Of a stretch of 64,000 nucleotides of DNA, positions 18,152-29,710 are shown in pieces. This stretch comes from Neoroseomonas eburnea (GTDB lineage Bacteria; Pseudomonadota; Alphaproteobacteria; Acetobacterales; Acetobacteraceae): the NCBI RefSeq assembly GCF_018129005.1, contig NZ_JAAEDL010000013.1, forward strand, positions 1-64,000. Reading direction: 5' to 3'. Positions within the stretch are counted from its first letter, which is position 1, and each line of letters starts with the position of its first letter. The position numbers were made by a program, and so were the translations under genes. The notes beneath the pieces were generated by a model, which had not been told where the DNA came from, searched no databases, and saw only the letters and a list, made by a program, of their open reading frames with translations.

Positions 18152-19267
18152 ATGCGGACCATAACCCAGGTGGCGGTGCTGGCATTGCTCGGCGGCGCCG
18201 GCGCGGCTTGGCACCTCTATGGCGACAGGGTGGGGCTGCCACCGCCGCTCGAACTTCTGGGCGTGAAGTCGGGGTCCCAGCGTGCCGCCGGGGGTGGCGC
18301 CGCCGGCGGGCCGGTGGGCGTGATCGTCCAGGCGGTCCGGGTCGCCCCGGTGGTGGAGAAGGTCGAGAGCGTCGGCACGGTCCGCGCGCGGGAAGCCGTC
18401 ATCATCACCAGCAAGGTCGCCGGCATGGTGGAGCAGATCCGCTTCGCCGAAGGCCAGCGCGTCGCTGCCGGCGAGGCGCTGGTGCAGCTCGACGCCGCGG
18501 CTCTGCGGGCCGAGCTCGACCAGGCGCGCGCCCTGCTCGACGACGCGCGCAACCAGCTCGTGCGCGCGCGCCAGCTCCAGCCGGGCGCCACCATCGCCGC
18601 CCAGCGGCTCGAGACGCTGGAGGCGCTCGCGCGCCAGGCGGAGGGACGGGTGCGCCAGGCGGAGGCCCGGCTCGAGGAGCTGCGCGTGACCGCCCCCTTC
18701 GCCGGCCGCGTCGGCCTGCGCCAGGTCAGCCCCGGCGCACTGATCCAGCCCGGAACCCCGATCACCACGCTGGACGACACCTCCCGCGTGCGCGTCGAGT
18801 TCTCTGTGCCCGAGGTGCATCTCGCGCGCATCCGCGTCGGCAGCGGCGTGACCGCGCGCAGCAGCGCCTACGGCGCGCGCCGCTTTCAGGGCACGGTCGC
18901 GGTGATCGACACGCGCATCGATCCGGCGACGCGATCGGTGCGCGTCATCAGCGAATTCGACAATGCGGACGAGGCGCTGCGCCCCGGCCTGTTCCTCACG
19001 GTGGAACTGGTGCTGGAGGAACGCGAGCGCGCGCTGCTGGTTGCCGAGGAGGCGATCGACCCGGTCGGCGACCGCGCCTACGTCTTCGTCGTGCGCGACG
19101 GCCGCGCGCGCCGGCAGGAGGTCAGGCTCGGCCTGCGCCTGCCGGGCGAGGTCGAGGTTAGGGAAGGGCTGAACGCCGGCGAGCCGGTGGTGGTCCGCGG
19201 CGTGCAGCGCCTGCGCAACGACCTGCCCGTGCGGGTGGTCGAGACCCTCGCGCGGCCGACGAGCTGA
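18152..19267 (+). CDS. RND efflux periplasmic adaptor (membrane fusion protein)
   Basis: A 371-residue HlyD/AcrA-family adaptor linking an RND pump to an outer-membrane channel. It has an N-terminal membrane anchor (residues 5-20, no lipobox), then a lipoyl/barrel-sandwich half motif (GTVRAREAVIITSKVAGMVEQIRF), an alpha-helical hairpin (about residues 110-170), and beta-barrel and membrane-proximal regions with APFAGRVGLRQVSPGALIQPGT. The transporter gene follows after 19 bases, so they form one operon. The substrate is unknown; a tolC gene about 26 kb away could supply the outer-membrane channel. Confidence 0.93.
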   Translation: MRTITQVAVLALLGGAGAAWHLYGDRVGLPPPLELLGVKSGSQRAAGGGAAGGPVGVIVQAVRVAPVVEKVESVGTVRAREAVIITSKVAGMVEQIRFAEGQRVAAGEALVQLDAAALRAELDQARALLDDARNQLVRARQLQPGATIAAQRLETLEALARQAEGRVRQAEARLEELRVTAPFAGRVGLRQVSPGALIQPGTPITTLDDTSRVRVEFSVPEVHLARIRVGSGVTARSSAYGARRFQGTVAVIDTRIDPATRSVRVISEFDNADEALRPGLFLTVELVLEERERALLVAEEAIDPVGDRAYVFVVRDGRARRQEVRLGLRLPGEVEVREGLNAGEPVVVRGVQRLRNDLPVRVVETLARPTS

Positions 19268-19286
19268 GCGGGGAGGGCGGGCGGCG

Positions 19287-22200
19287 ATGGTCCTTTCCGA
19301 CGTCTCGATCAAGCGGCCGGTCTTCGCGACCGTCATCAGCCTGCTGCTCACCGTGCTCGGCCTCTTCGCGCTGCTGCGCATGCCGATCCGCGAATACCCG
19401 GCGATCGATCCGCCCATCATCCAGATCACCACCACCTATACGGGCGCCTCCGCCCCGGTGGTGGACAGCCAGATCACCGAGATCCTCGAAGGCGCCGTCG
19501 CCGGCATCGAGGGGATCAAGACCATCTCCTCCCAGTCGCGCGACGAGCGCAGCCAGATCACGCTGGAATTCCGCCTGACACGCAACGTGGATTCGGCGGC
19601 GAACGACGTGCGCGACCGCGTCGCGCGCGCGCTCGCGCGCATGCCGGAACAGGCGGACACGCCCGTCGTCGCCAAGGTGGACGGCGACAGCCGGCCGATC
19701 CTGTGGATCGCGCTCGCCTCCGACCGGCTTTCGCCACTCGACCTGACCGACATCGCGCGGCGGCGCATCGTCGACCGGCTGGCGATCGTCGAGGGCGTGG
19801 CGCAGGTCATCATCTCGGGCGAGCGGCGCTTCGCCATGCGGATCTGGCTCGACCGCCAGGCCATGGCGGCGCGCAACCTGACGGTGCAGGACATCGAGGA
19901 GGCGATCCGGCGCGAGAATGTCGAGCTGCCCGGCGGGCGCATCGAGAGCACGGCGCGTGAGCTGACCGTGCGCACCGACACGCGCATGAGCCGCCCCGAG
20001 CAGTTCCGCGAGGTGGTGGTGGTGCGCGGGGCCGGCGGCGCCCAGGTGCTGCTCGGCGAGGTGGCGCGCATCGAGGTCGCGGCGGAGGACACCCGCGGCG
20101 CCTACCGCATCAATGGTCGCCCGGCCATCGGCCTCGGCATCCTCCGCCAGTCCACCGCCAACACGCTGTCCGTCGCCAACGGCGTGAAGGCGGAGATGGA
20201 GCTGATCCGCCCCTCCCTGCCCGAGGGCGTGGACGTGATGACGGGCTATGACGAGAGCCTGTTCATCAGCCAGTCCATCTACGAGGTCGAGCACGCGCTG
20301 ATGATCGCGCTGCTGCTGGTGATCGGCGTCATCTTCCTGTTCCTGCGCAGCGTGCGGGCGACGATCATCCCGGCGGTGGCCATCCCGGTCTCCATCATCG
20401 CCTCCTTCATCGCCATGGCGGCGCTCGGCTTCTCGGTGAACGTGCTGACGCTGCTCGGCCTGGTGCTGGCGATCGGGCTCGTGGTGGACGACGCCATCGT
20501 CGTGCTCGAGAACATACACCGCCGGATCGAGGAGGGGGAGGAGCCGCTGCTCGCCTCCCTCTACGGCGCGCGGGAGATCGCCTTCGCGGTCGTCGCGACG
20601 ACGCTGGTGCTGATCTCGGTCTTCGTGCCGCTGTCCTTCATGGGCGGCAATACCGGGCGGCTGTTCACCGAATTCGGCCTCGCGCTCGCGGCCTCGGTGC
20701 TGTTCTCGGGCCTCATCGCGCTGACGCTGACGCCGATGATGTGCTCGAAGCTGCTCAAGCCGCACCAGGGCGAGACATGGCTGGTGCGCCTGACCGAGCC
20801 CTTCTTCCTCGGCATGAACAACCTGCTGCGCTGGACGCTCGACCGCGCCTTGCGGGCGCCGCTGCTGGTGCTCGGCGCCTCCGCGCTGCTCTCGGCCTTC
20901 GCGGTGGTGCTCTACACCGCCTTGCCGAAGGAATTCGCACCGACCGAGGACCGCGGCGTCGTCATCATTCCGACGACCGGGCCGGAGGGCGCCTCCTTCC
21001 CCTATACCATCGAGCACGTGATGCAGATCGAGCGCCTGCTGCAGCGCTATGTGGAGAGCGGCGAGGCCACGGCGGTCTTCGCGACGGTGGGCGGCTTCCA
21101 GCGGCCCGCCATCGGCAATGTGGCGAACATCTTCATCCGCCTGGCGCCGTGGGCGCAGCGCACGCGCAAGCAGCAGCAGATCGCCGCCGAGGTCTTCCCG
21201 GCCATCGCTGCGGTCCCCGGCGTGCGCGGCTTCGCGCTGAACCCGCCCTCGCTCGGCCAGCGCGGCTTCCAGCCGCCGGTGCAGTTCGTCATCGGCGGGC
21301 CGGACTACGATACGCTGATCCAGTGGCGCGACCGGTTCCTCGAACGCGCGCGGGAGAATCCGCGGCTGCTCAACCTCGACCACAACTTCAAGGAGACGAA
21401 GCCCGAGGTCCGCGTCGAGATCGACCGGCGCAAGGCCGCCGACCTCGGCATCTCCATCGCCGCGGTCGGCCGCACCATCGAGACGATGATGGGCTCGCGC
21501 GAGGTGACGACCTACGTGGTGGGCGGACAGGAATACAAGGTGCTGCTCCAGGCGCCGGACGATCTGCGCCTGTCGCCCTACGACCTGCAGAACGTCTTCG
21601 TGCGCACGGCCTCGGGCGGACTGGTGCCGCTGTCCAACGTCGTCACCCTGTCCGAGCGCGCGCGGGCGCAGACCCTCGCGCGCGAGGACCGCGTGCGCGC
21701 CATCACCATCACGGCCTCCCTCGCGCCGGGCTACTCGCTGGGCGATGCTCTCGACTTCCTCGATGGTGTCGCGCGGGAGGTGCTGCCGGCCGAGGCACGC
21801 ATCGCCTATCGCGGGCAGTCGCTCGAGTTCCGCGAATCCTCGGGTGCTCTCTACGTCACCTTCGCCATGGCGCTGCTGGTGGTCTTCCTGGTGCTGGCGG
21901 CGCAGTTCGAGAGCTTCATCCACCCCTTCGTGATCCTGCTCTCGACGCCGCTCGCGGTGACCGGCGGGCTGCTCGCGCTGTGGTGGACGGGCCAGTCGCT
22001 CAACGTCTTCAGCCAGATCGGCATGATCCTGCTGATCGGCCTGATGGCTAAGAACGGCATCCTCGTCGTCGAGTTCGCCAACCAGTTGCGCGACCGCGGC
22101 ATGACCGTGCGCGAGGCGGTGCTGGAAGCCTCGGTGGTGCGCCTGCGGCCGATCCTGATGACGTCCATCGCCACCGTGCTGGGTGCCGTTCCGCTGGCCA

Positions 22201-22430
22201 TCGCCACCGGGGCGGGAGCGGAAAGCCGCTCCGCGCTCGGCGTCGTGATCGTCGGCGGCATCACGCTGTCGACCTTCGTCACGCTCTACGCGGTGCCGGC
22301 GCTGTACCTGCTGCTGGCGCCGTACACCCGGCCGATCGGGGCGATCGCGGCGAAGCTCGCCGCGCTCGAAGCCCGGCAGGGCGCGGGCCCCGACAAGGGC
22401 CACGGACACGGGCCGCAGCCGGCGGAGTGA
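19287..22430 (+). CDS. RND-type multidrug efflux transporter (HAE-1/AcrB-like)
   Basis: A 1047-residue proton-driven pump of the resistance-nodulation-division superfamily. The N-terminus (SIKRPVFATVISLLLTVLGL) is the first membrane helix; the TM4 proton-relay region includes GLVLAIGLVVDDAIVVLENI with two adjacent aspartates, and the late region GQSLNVFSQIGMILLIGLMAKNGILVVEFAN corresponds to TM10. Two large periplasmic loops lie between the TM blocks, as in AcrB. Length is normal and no frameshift is seen. It is expected in the inner membrane as a trimer with the adjacent adaptor. The substrates exported cannot be told from sequence; no local regulator gene is present. Confidence 0.96.
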   Translation: MVLSDVSIKRPVFATVISLLLTVLGLFALLRMPIREYPAIDPPIIQITTTYTGASAPVVDSQITEILEGAVAGIEGIKTISSQSRDERSQITLEFRLTRNVDSAANDVRDRVARALARMPEQADTPVVAKVDGDSRPILWIALASDRLSPLDLTDIARRRIVDRLAIVEGVAQVIISGERRFAMRIWLDRQAMAARNLTVQDIEEAIRRENVELPGGRIESTARELTVRTDTRMSRPEQFREVVVVRGAGGAQVLLGEVARIEVAAEDTRGAYRINGRPAIGLGILRQSTANTLSVANGVKAEMELIRPSLPEGVDVMTGYDESLFISQSIYEVEHALMIALLLVIGVIFLFLRSVRATIIPAVAIPVSIIASFIAMAALGFSVNVLTLLGLVLAIGLVVDDAIVVLENIHRRIEEGEEPLLASLYGAREIAFAVVATTLVLISVFVPLSFMGGNTGRLFTEFGLALAASVLFSGLIALTLTPMMCSKLLKPHQGETWLVRLTEPFFLGMNNLLRWTLDRALRAPLLVLGASALLSAFAVVLYTALPKEFAPTEDRGVVIIPTTGPEGASFPYTIEHVMQIERLLQRYVESGEATAVFATVGGFQRPAIGNVANIFIRLAPWAQRTRKQQQIAAEVFPAIAAVPGVRGFALNPPSLGQRGFQPPVQFVIGGPDYDTLIQWRDRFLERARENPRLLNLDHNFKETKPEVRVEIDRRKAADLGISIAAVGRTIETMMGSREVTTYVVGGQEYKVLLQAPDDLRLSPYDLQNVFVRTASGGLVPLSNVVTLSERARAQTLAREDRVRAITITASLAPGYSLGDALDFLDGVAREVLPAEARIAYRGQSLEFRESSGALYVTFAMALLVVFLVLAAQFESFIHPFVILLSTPLAVTGGLLALWWTGQSLNVFSQIGMILLIGLMAKNGILVVEFANQLRDRGMTVREAVLEASVVRLRPILMTSIATVLGAVPLAIATGAGAESRSALGVVIVGGITLSTFVTLYAVPALYLLLAPYTRPIGAIAAKLAALEARQGAGPDKGHGHGPQPAE

Positions 22431-22494
22431 CGCGGCCGGCGGGACGGGATAGGTTCCCGCCCCTTGCTGCCATGACCACGAGAAGGATGGCCGG

Positions 22495-24258
22495 ATGACC
22501 GAGCGACGGGGCGCCCCTGCCGGGCGTACGGGGGGAAAGCTGCTGGCGGATGCGCTGGTCGCACAGGGCGTGACGCACGCCTTCTGCGTGCCGGGCGAAT
22601 CCTACCTGGACCTGCTCGATGGCCTGTATTCGGTGCGCAATCGCCTGCAACTCGTGACCTGCCGCTTCGAGGCCGGCGCCGTCCACATGGCCGAGGCCTA
22701 CGGCAAGCTGACCGGCAGGCCGGGTGTCGCCATCGTCACCCGCGGCCCGGGCGCCTGCCACGCGGCGATCGGCGTGCATGTCGCCTTCCAGGACTCGACG
22801 CCGCTGGTGCTGCTGGTCGGCCAGATCCCGGTCGAGGAGACCGACCGCGAGACCTTCCAGGAGGTCGACTACCGCCAGATGTTCGGCCCGCTGGCGAAGT
22901 GGGTGACGCAGATCGACGATGAGAAGCGCATCCCCGAACTGATGGCCCATGCCTTCGACGTCGCGACCTCCGGCCGGCCCGGTCCGGTGGTGGTGGCGAT
23001 CAGCGAGGAGATGCAGAAGCGACTCGCGGCCGTGCCCGATATCGGCCCGGCCGAGGTGCTGCCGCCGAACCCGGCGCCGGATGCGCTGCCGCGGCTGATG
23101 GAGATGCTCGCCAAGGCGCGGAAGCCGCTCGCCATCCTCGGCGGGTCCCGCTGGACCGCGCAGGGCAAGGCCGATATCCGCGACTGGCTGCTGGCCAATG
23201 ACCTGCCGGTCTCCGTCGCCTTCCGCCGCATGGGGCTGTTCGACGGCACCTCGCCCAACTACGTCGGCGATCTCGGGGTCGGCGCCGATGCCTCGCTGGT
23301 GGCCAAGGCGAAGGAGAGCGACCTCATCCTCGCCATCGGCACCCGCATCGGCGAGCCGGTGAGCCAGGGCTACACGCTCTTCGACATGGCCGGCGAGACG
23401 CCGATCGTGCACGTCTATCCGGACCAGGCTGAGATCGGGCGTGTCTATCGGCCCGCCCTCGGCATCGTCTCCGAGGTGAACGCCTTCGCCGCCGCGGCCA
23501 AGGCCGCGGGCGCGGTGAAGTCGCCGGCCTGGGGCGGCTGGACGAAGGAACTGCGCGCCGCACGCCTCGCACAGGCGGAGCCGCAGGACTACGAGGGGCC
23601 GCTGAACCTCGCGACCGCCCTGCAGGCACTCGAGAAGGTCCTGCCCGAGGACACGATCTTCACCACCGACGCCGGCAATTTCGCCACCTGGCCGAACCGC
23701 TTCATGCATTTCGGCGAGAAGCAGGACTTCCTCGGCCCGACCAACGGCGCCATGGGCTACTCCGTGCCGGCGGCGATCGGCGCCAAGATCACCCATCCCG
23801 ACCGCGCCGTGATCGCCTTCGTGGGCGACGGCGGCTTCCTGATGACGGGGCAGGAGATCGCGACGGCGTTCCACCACTCGGTGAACCCGGTGATCCTGGT
23901 CTTCAACAACCAGATGTACGGCACCATCCGGATGTACCAGGAGCGCGCCTACCCGGCCCGGGTGTCCGGCACCGCGCTGACCAATCCCGACTTCGCGAAG
24001 TTCATCGAGGCCTTCGGCGGCCATGGCGAGATCGTGGAACGCACGGAGGAGCTGGTGCCGGCGGTGCAGCGCGCGCTCGCGTCGGGCAAGCCGGCGATCG
24101 TCGAGGTCCGCACCAACCCCGAGCAGGTGACCAACCGCGCCACCATCGCCGAGCTTCGCGCCCAGGCGACGAAGGCGGCAGCCGGGACGGCCGGTCCGGT
24201 GCCGGCCCAGGCGAGCCGCACGCCGGCCCCGCGGCGCACCGGCCCGCGCACACGCTGA
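22495..24258 (+). CDS. Thiamine-diphosphate-dependent enzyme (acetolactate synthase-like large subunit)
   Basis: A 587-residue ThDP enzyme with the POX/AHAS three-domain layout. The N-terminal PYR domain has FCVPGESYLDLLDGL and the catalytic glutamate in CRFEAGAVHMAEAYGKLTG. A central domain is followed by the PP domain with the ThDP/Mg motif GDGGFLMTGQEIATA ending in NNQMYGTIRMYQ. The C-terminus is a low-complexity Ala/Pro tail. No ilvN-type small subunit follows, so it is probably not the biosynthetic acetolactate synthase; a 2-oxoacid decarboxylase or carboligase role is equally possible. A strong hairpin terminator ends the unit. Confidence 0.88.
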   Translation: MTERRGAPAGRTGGKLLADALVAQGVTHAFCVPGESYLDLLDGLYSVRNRLQLVTCRFEAGAVHMAEAYGKLTGRPGVAIVTRGPGACHAAIGVHVAFQDSTPLVLLVGQIPVEETDRETFQEVDYRQMFGPLAKWVTQIDDEKRIPELMAHAFDVATSGRPGPVVVAISEEMQKRLAAVPDIGPAEVLPPNPAPDALPRLMEMLAKARKPLAILGGSRWTAQGKADIRDWLLANDLPVSVAFRRMGLFDGTSPNYVGDLGVGADASLVAKAKESDLILAIGTRIGEPVSQGYTLFDMAGETPIVHVYPDQAEIGRVYRPALGIVSEVNAFAAAAKAAGAVKSPAWGGWTKELRAARLAQAEPQDYEGPLNLATALQALEKVLPEDTIFTTDAGNFATWPNRFMHFGEKQDFLGPTNGAMGYSVPAAIGAKITHPDRAVIAFVGDGGFLMTGQEIATAFHHSVNPVILVFNNQMYGTIRMYQERAYPARVSGTALTNPDFAKFIEAFGGHGEIVERTEELVPAVQRALASGKPAIVEVRTNPEQVTNRATIAELRAQATKAAAGTAGPVPAQASRTPAPRRTGPRTR

Positions 24259-24259
24259 A

Positions 24260-24302
24260 GCGCCGCCGGGTTCGGGGGGAGGGCATCCCCCCGGACCCGG
24301 CG
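24260..24302 (+). terminator. Strong hairpin downstream of the ThDP enzyme
   Basis: Bases 24264-24280 and 24286-24302 form about 17 consecutive pairs (one G-T) around a 5-base loop, starting one to five bases after the stop codon. The T-rich stretch (CTCTTT) comes about a dozen bases later, so it is an imperfect but very stable intrinsic terminator candidate. Confidence 0.6.
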
Positions 24303-24381
24303 CGGCCCCGGGGCGCCTCTTTCCCCGGTGGGGTGGGCCTCGTGCATTCCGCCTTGGGCGGGCTCTGCCGCGGGCCCTAGG

Positions 24382-26535
<2,154 letters not shown>

Positions 26536-26674
26536 CGCCGGCGGCGGGCCCGACCGCATCACGATGCGCATTTCCCGGCCTTCGCGCGCCGGGGGTGCCG
26601 TAGCGGCCAGCCTTCCGGCGGCCGCGCCGTGCCGGGCGGGGCTGGCGTGGCGGCGGCGCGCGAGGGCACGAAGG

Positions 26675-26721
26675 GACGAATGCCACCGGGCGCCGTTCGC
26701 GACCGGTGGCATTCGTCTTTT
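26675..26721 (+). terminator. Rho-independent terminator after first sensor kinase
   Basis: A perfect 15-bp stem (26675-26689 with 26703-26717) around a 13-base loop is followed directly by TTTTCG. This is the clearest intrinsic terminator in the window, about 140 bases downstream of the kinase stop. Because the T-run is only on the plus-strand side it should end the rightward kinase transcript. Its loop and inner stem resemble those of the hairpin at 31727-31772. The rest of 26536-26820 shows no gene. Confidence 0.85.
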
Positions 26722-26820
26722 CGTGCGTGGCTGCCGCCTCAGTCGTAGCCGCTACGCCAATCCTGCCCGCTTCCGCCGGTTGCCCTGCCGATGACCCGAT
26801 TGCCGGCGAGGCGAACGGCA

Positions 26821-27282
26821 TCAGCCCTGGGCTGCGTGCACCATGCCGCGCCGCTCGGCGGCCCGCCGCTGCGCCCGGACGATCGCGGCCTGGATGTCGC
26901 GCAGGCGGAAGGGCTTGCGCACGAGTTCGGCCGTGCCGTCCGGCATGGCCAGGGCGAGCTCTTCCGGGGTCGCGTGGCCGGTGATGAGCACCACGGCCAG
27001 CGTCGCGGCCTCGCCGCGCGCCTCCGCCGCCGCCCGTGCCAGGGTGATGCCGTCCGTGCCGGGCATGCGGATGTCGGTGACGAGGACGCCGATCTCGGGC
27101 CTGGCCGCGAGGATCCGCATGGCCGCGAAGGCGGAAACCGCGTGGCTCGCCTCATGTCCCAGGTCGCGAAGGCCGGCGGCGAGTTCGCTGGCGACAATGG
27201 GTTCGTCGTCGACGACCAGCACGACGGAGTGCGTGGAGGTCGACCCGGTGTCCTGCATCGCGGGCTCGAAGGTGAGGCACAT
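26821..27282 (-). CDS. Single-domain (CheY-like) response regulator
   Basis: A 153-residue protein that is one receiver domain and a short basic tail, with no output domain. The acidic pair is D25-D26, the phosphorylation site is D70 in LVTDIRMPG, and the conserved lysine is K123 in VRKPF. Starts at 27282 (ATG) and 27258 (ATG) are both possible. It lies between the two sensor kinase genes, transcribed toward the first, so it may relay or buffer phosphate for one of them. An 11-base homopolymer lies 22 bases upstream of its start. Confidence 0.9.
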   Translation of the reverse strand: MCLTFEPAMQDTGSTSTHSVVLVVDDEPIVASELAAGLRDLGHEASHAVSAFAAMRILAARPEIGVLVTDIRMPGTDGITLARAAAEARGEAATLAVVLITGHATPEELALAMPDGTAELVRKPFRLRDIQAAIVRAQRRAAERRGMVHAAQG

Positions 27283-27303
27283 CGGCTGATGGTCCCTGCC
27301 GGC

Positions 27304-27314
27304 GGGGGGGGGGG
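27304..27314. repeat. Homopolymer G11/C11 upstream of the response regulator
   Basis: Eleven consecutive G on the plus strand (C on the coding strand of the response regulator) lie in the 292-base divergent region between the regulator and the second kinase. Such tracts can change length by slippage. This one would fall in the 5' leader or promoter of the regulator gene. The rest of 27283-27574 shows no convincing gene. Confidence 0.8.
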
Positions 27315-27574
27315 AGTGGCACCGAACACGCCGCGGCGGCGTCCGGCGAGCCCTTCGGGCCGGAGGTGACGCTCCCACGGGTGATCCGCCCCGGCAAGAA
27401 TCGCTGGCCGGCCCCGACAAAAAACGACCTTCACCTCCAGGACGTTCCGCGTGAGAAGGACGGCATGATCAAACTGAGCGCGCCTCGGGCCGCCCGCGTG
27501 GTCTGCCCCGCGATGCCCAGCGCGCCGCGCCAAGGTGGGATGCGGCGCGCGCAGGCGCGCGGCGTGACCGGGGC

Positions 27575-29710
27575 GTGACGGCAGACCGGCCGGATGGGGC
27601 CGCGCCGCGCTCGCCCTGGTGGCGGGCCAGGATGGTGATGCTCGCGATCGGCGCCCTGCTGCCTCTCGGTGCCTTCTCGGGCGTCATGACCTTCGAGACG
27701 CTGCGCTCCTACCAGGCTGCCGACGAGGCGCGCCTGCGCGAGACCGCGCGGGCGCTCGCCGCGGCGGTCGACGCGCAGTTCGCGGCGATGATGCTGACCG
27801 CAACCGCCATCTCGGAATCCTCCTATCTCGATCCCCCTGCCGACATCGCGGCCTTCGAGCGCAGTGCCGCGCGCCAGGCGGCGCATTTCGAAGGCTGGAT
27901 CGCGGTCCTCAGCGGCCCGCCCGAGCACCGGCTGCTCGCGGTCTCGGCGCCGCGGGTGAATCGGGAGGTGCCGGCCGCGCTCTCGGCCGATGTCGTCGCG
28001 AGCCTCGCGGAGCCGATGGCCGACGTCTTCGGGCGCGGCCTTCCGGCGGTGTCGGACCTCTTCACCGTCGCCGAACTGCCCCACGCGATCATCGCCGTGA
28101 TCGTGCCCGTCGACCGGGAGCATGCGCCCCGCCAGGCGCTCGGGCTCGCCTTCGGTCCGGAACTCATGCGACGCATCCTGGCGCGCCAGGATCTTCCGGG
28201 CGGGACCTTTGCCGCGATCGCCGACGGCCGGCTGCGCATCGTCGCCCACACCATGGATCCGAATGGGGAGCGCGCGGGCGCCGAGGCGCCCGACTGGGTC
28301 CGCGGGGCCATCGCCGGCCGGCAGCGCGGCATCATCATCGGTCCCGGCTGGTCGGGCCGGGACAACATCTACGCCATGGAGCGGCCGATGACCGCGCCTG
28401 GCTGGACCGTCGTCGTCGCACGTCCGGCGAGCGAGCAGGCGCAGGCCGCCTGGCGCGTCATCGGCTGGCTCGCCCTCGGCTTCCTCGCCTTCGGCCTTGG
28501 CCTGGCGGCGCTTGCCTGGGCCGGCCGGCGGGAGGCGCTGAAGGACGTGCAGCGGCAGGCCGAGGCGCTGCGCCGCGGCCGCGAGCAGGTGGAGCGGCTG
28601 CATGGCGGCCTGCCAGCCGTGCTCTTCCTGCGGGAGGTTGCCGCGGACGGCACCTCCCGGCTGCTCTACCGCGGCGGCGCGATCGAGGCGGTCACCGGCT
28701 GGCCCCCCGAGGCCTTCCCGCGCGAGGACGGCATGGCGGAGCAGACCCATCCCGAGGATCCGCGCGTCGAGGCGCTGCTGCGCGAATCCCTGCGCAGCGG
28801 CTCGGCGGAGCAGGAATGGCGGCTGCGCCAGCCGGACGGCAGTTGGCGCTGGATGCGCACGCATTGCCGGCGGCTGGCGCTGCGGCCGGATGGCGGCGGC
28901 GACATCGTCGGCTACATCCTCAACGTCACCGCCGAACGGGAGGCGCGCGGCCGTGCCCTGACCAGCGCGCGCCTCGCCTCGCTCGGCGAGATGGCGGCCG
29001 GCCTCGCGCACGAGCTCAAGCAGCCGCTGCAGGCCATCTCCCTCGCCGCCGAGAACGCGCAGTTCGCCTCGGCGTCGCTCGGCGCGCCGGAGCTCAATCG
29101 GCGGCTCGAGCGCATCATCGGCCAGGCGCAGCGCGCCGGCGACATCATCGAGCATCTCCGCCGCTTCGCCCGCGGCGCCGACGACCGGGCGGCCCCATCC
29201 GCGGTCGGCCTCGACCAGGTGGCGGAGGGCGTGCTGGCCATGATCGGGCACAGCCTGCGCGACCAGGAGATCGAGATCGGGATCGACCTCGGAACCCCGC
29301 CGCTCCGCGTGCTGGGGGACCGCATCGGCCTGGAGCAGGTGCTGACCAACCTGCTGCTCAATGCGCGGGACGCAATCATCCAGCAGCCCTTCGACGCCCG
29401 CCGCGCCATCGCCATCACCGCCACGGCCGGCCCGCCGGGGCGGGTCACGCTGCGCATCGCCGACACCGGCGGCGGCATTCCCGCGCAGGTCATGCCGCGC
29501 ATCTTCGAACCCTTCGTGACGACCAAGGAGCTCGAGAAGGGGACAGGGCTCGGCCTCGCCGTCTGCCACGGGCTGCTGGCCTCCATGGGGGGCAGCATCG
29601 CGGTCGAGAACGGGACGGAAGGTGCCGTCTTCACCCTGACCTTGCCGGCCGCGCCGGAGGAGGGCGGCGGCGCCGATCAGACGGCGCCGGGGAATCCCGT
29701 GAAGGCGTAG
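27575..29710 (+). CDS. Membrane sensor histidine kinase with periplasmic and PAS domains (second copy)
   Basis: A 711-residue kinase with the same layout as the kinase at 24382: an N-terminal helix (about residues 20-40), a periplasmic sensor region, a second helix near residue 295-315, a PAS domain with a PAC-like end (WRLRQPDGSWRWMRTHCRRL), HisKA with H479 in MAAGLAHELKQPLQ, and HATPase_c with LNARDAI, ADTGGGIPAQVM and EPFVTTKELEKGTGLGLA. The start is GTG at 27575, inferred from the position of the first membrane helix. It converges on and overlaps by 34 bases the OmpR-type regulator gene, its probable partner. The histidine-box similarity suggests duplication of the two kinases. Confidence 0.92.
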   Translation: MTADRPDGAAPRSPWWRARMVMLAIGALLPLGAFSGVMTFETLRSYQAADEARLRETARALAAAVDAQFAAMMLTATAISESSYLDPPADIAAFERSAARQAAHFEGWIAVLSGPPEHRLLAVSAPRVNREVPAALSADVVASLAEPMADVFGRGLPAVSDLFTVAELPHAIIAVIVPVDREHAPRQALGLAFGPELMRRILARQDLPGGTFAAIADGRLRIVAHTMDPNGERAGAEAPDWVRGAIAGRQRGIIIGPGWSGRDNIYAMERPMTAPGWTVVVARPASEQAQAAWRVIGWLALGFLAFGLGLAALAWAGRREALKDVQRQAEALRRGREQVERLHGGLPAVLFLREVAADGTSRLLYRGGAIEAVTGWPPEAFPREDGMAEQTHPEDPRVEALLRESLRSGSAEQEWRLRQPDGSWRWMRTHCRRLALRPDGGGDIVGYILNVTAEREARGRALTSARLASLGEMAAGLAHELKQPLQAISLAAENAQFASASLGAPELNRRLERIIGQAQRAGDIIEHLRRFARGADDRAAPSAVGLDQVAEGVLAMIGHSLRDQEIEIGIDLGTPPLRVLGDRIGLEQVLTNLLLNARDAIIQQPFDARRAIAITATAGPPGRVTLRIADTGGGIPAQVMPRIFEPFVTTKELEKGTGLGLAVCHGLLASMGGSIAVENGTEGAVFTLTLPAAPEEGGGADQTAPGNPVKA

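Noticed and set aside
19158..22409. A 1083-codon open frame antisense to the RND transporter
   Set aside because: Its product is rich in Arg, His, Asp and Gly with no domain, as expected from the complement of a high-GC gene; the plus-strand RND protein is unmistakable.
22495..24258. Calling the ThDP enzyme biosynthetic acetolactate synthase (ilvB)
   Set aside because: No regulatory small subunit or ilvC is adjacent, and the sequence similarity by eye is also compatible with oxalyl-CoA- or benzoylformate-type enzymes.
27465..27578. A 37-codon frame starting ATG 27465 whose stop overlaps the GTG of the second kinase
   Set aside because: Coupling-like overlap and a weak AAGGACGG site are suggestive, but the basic, low-complexity product has no family likeness and the evidence is too thin to call it.
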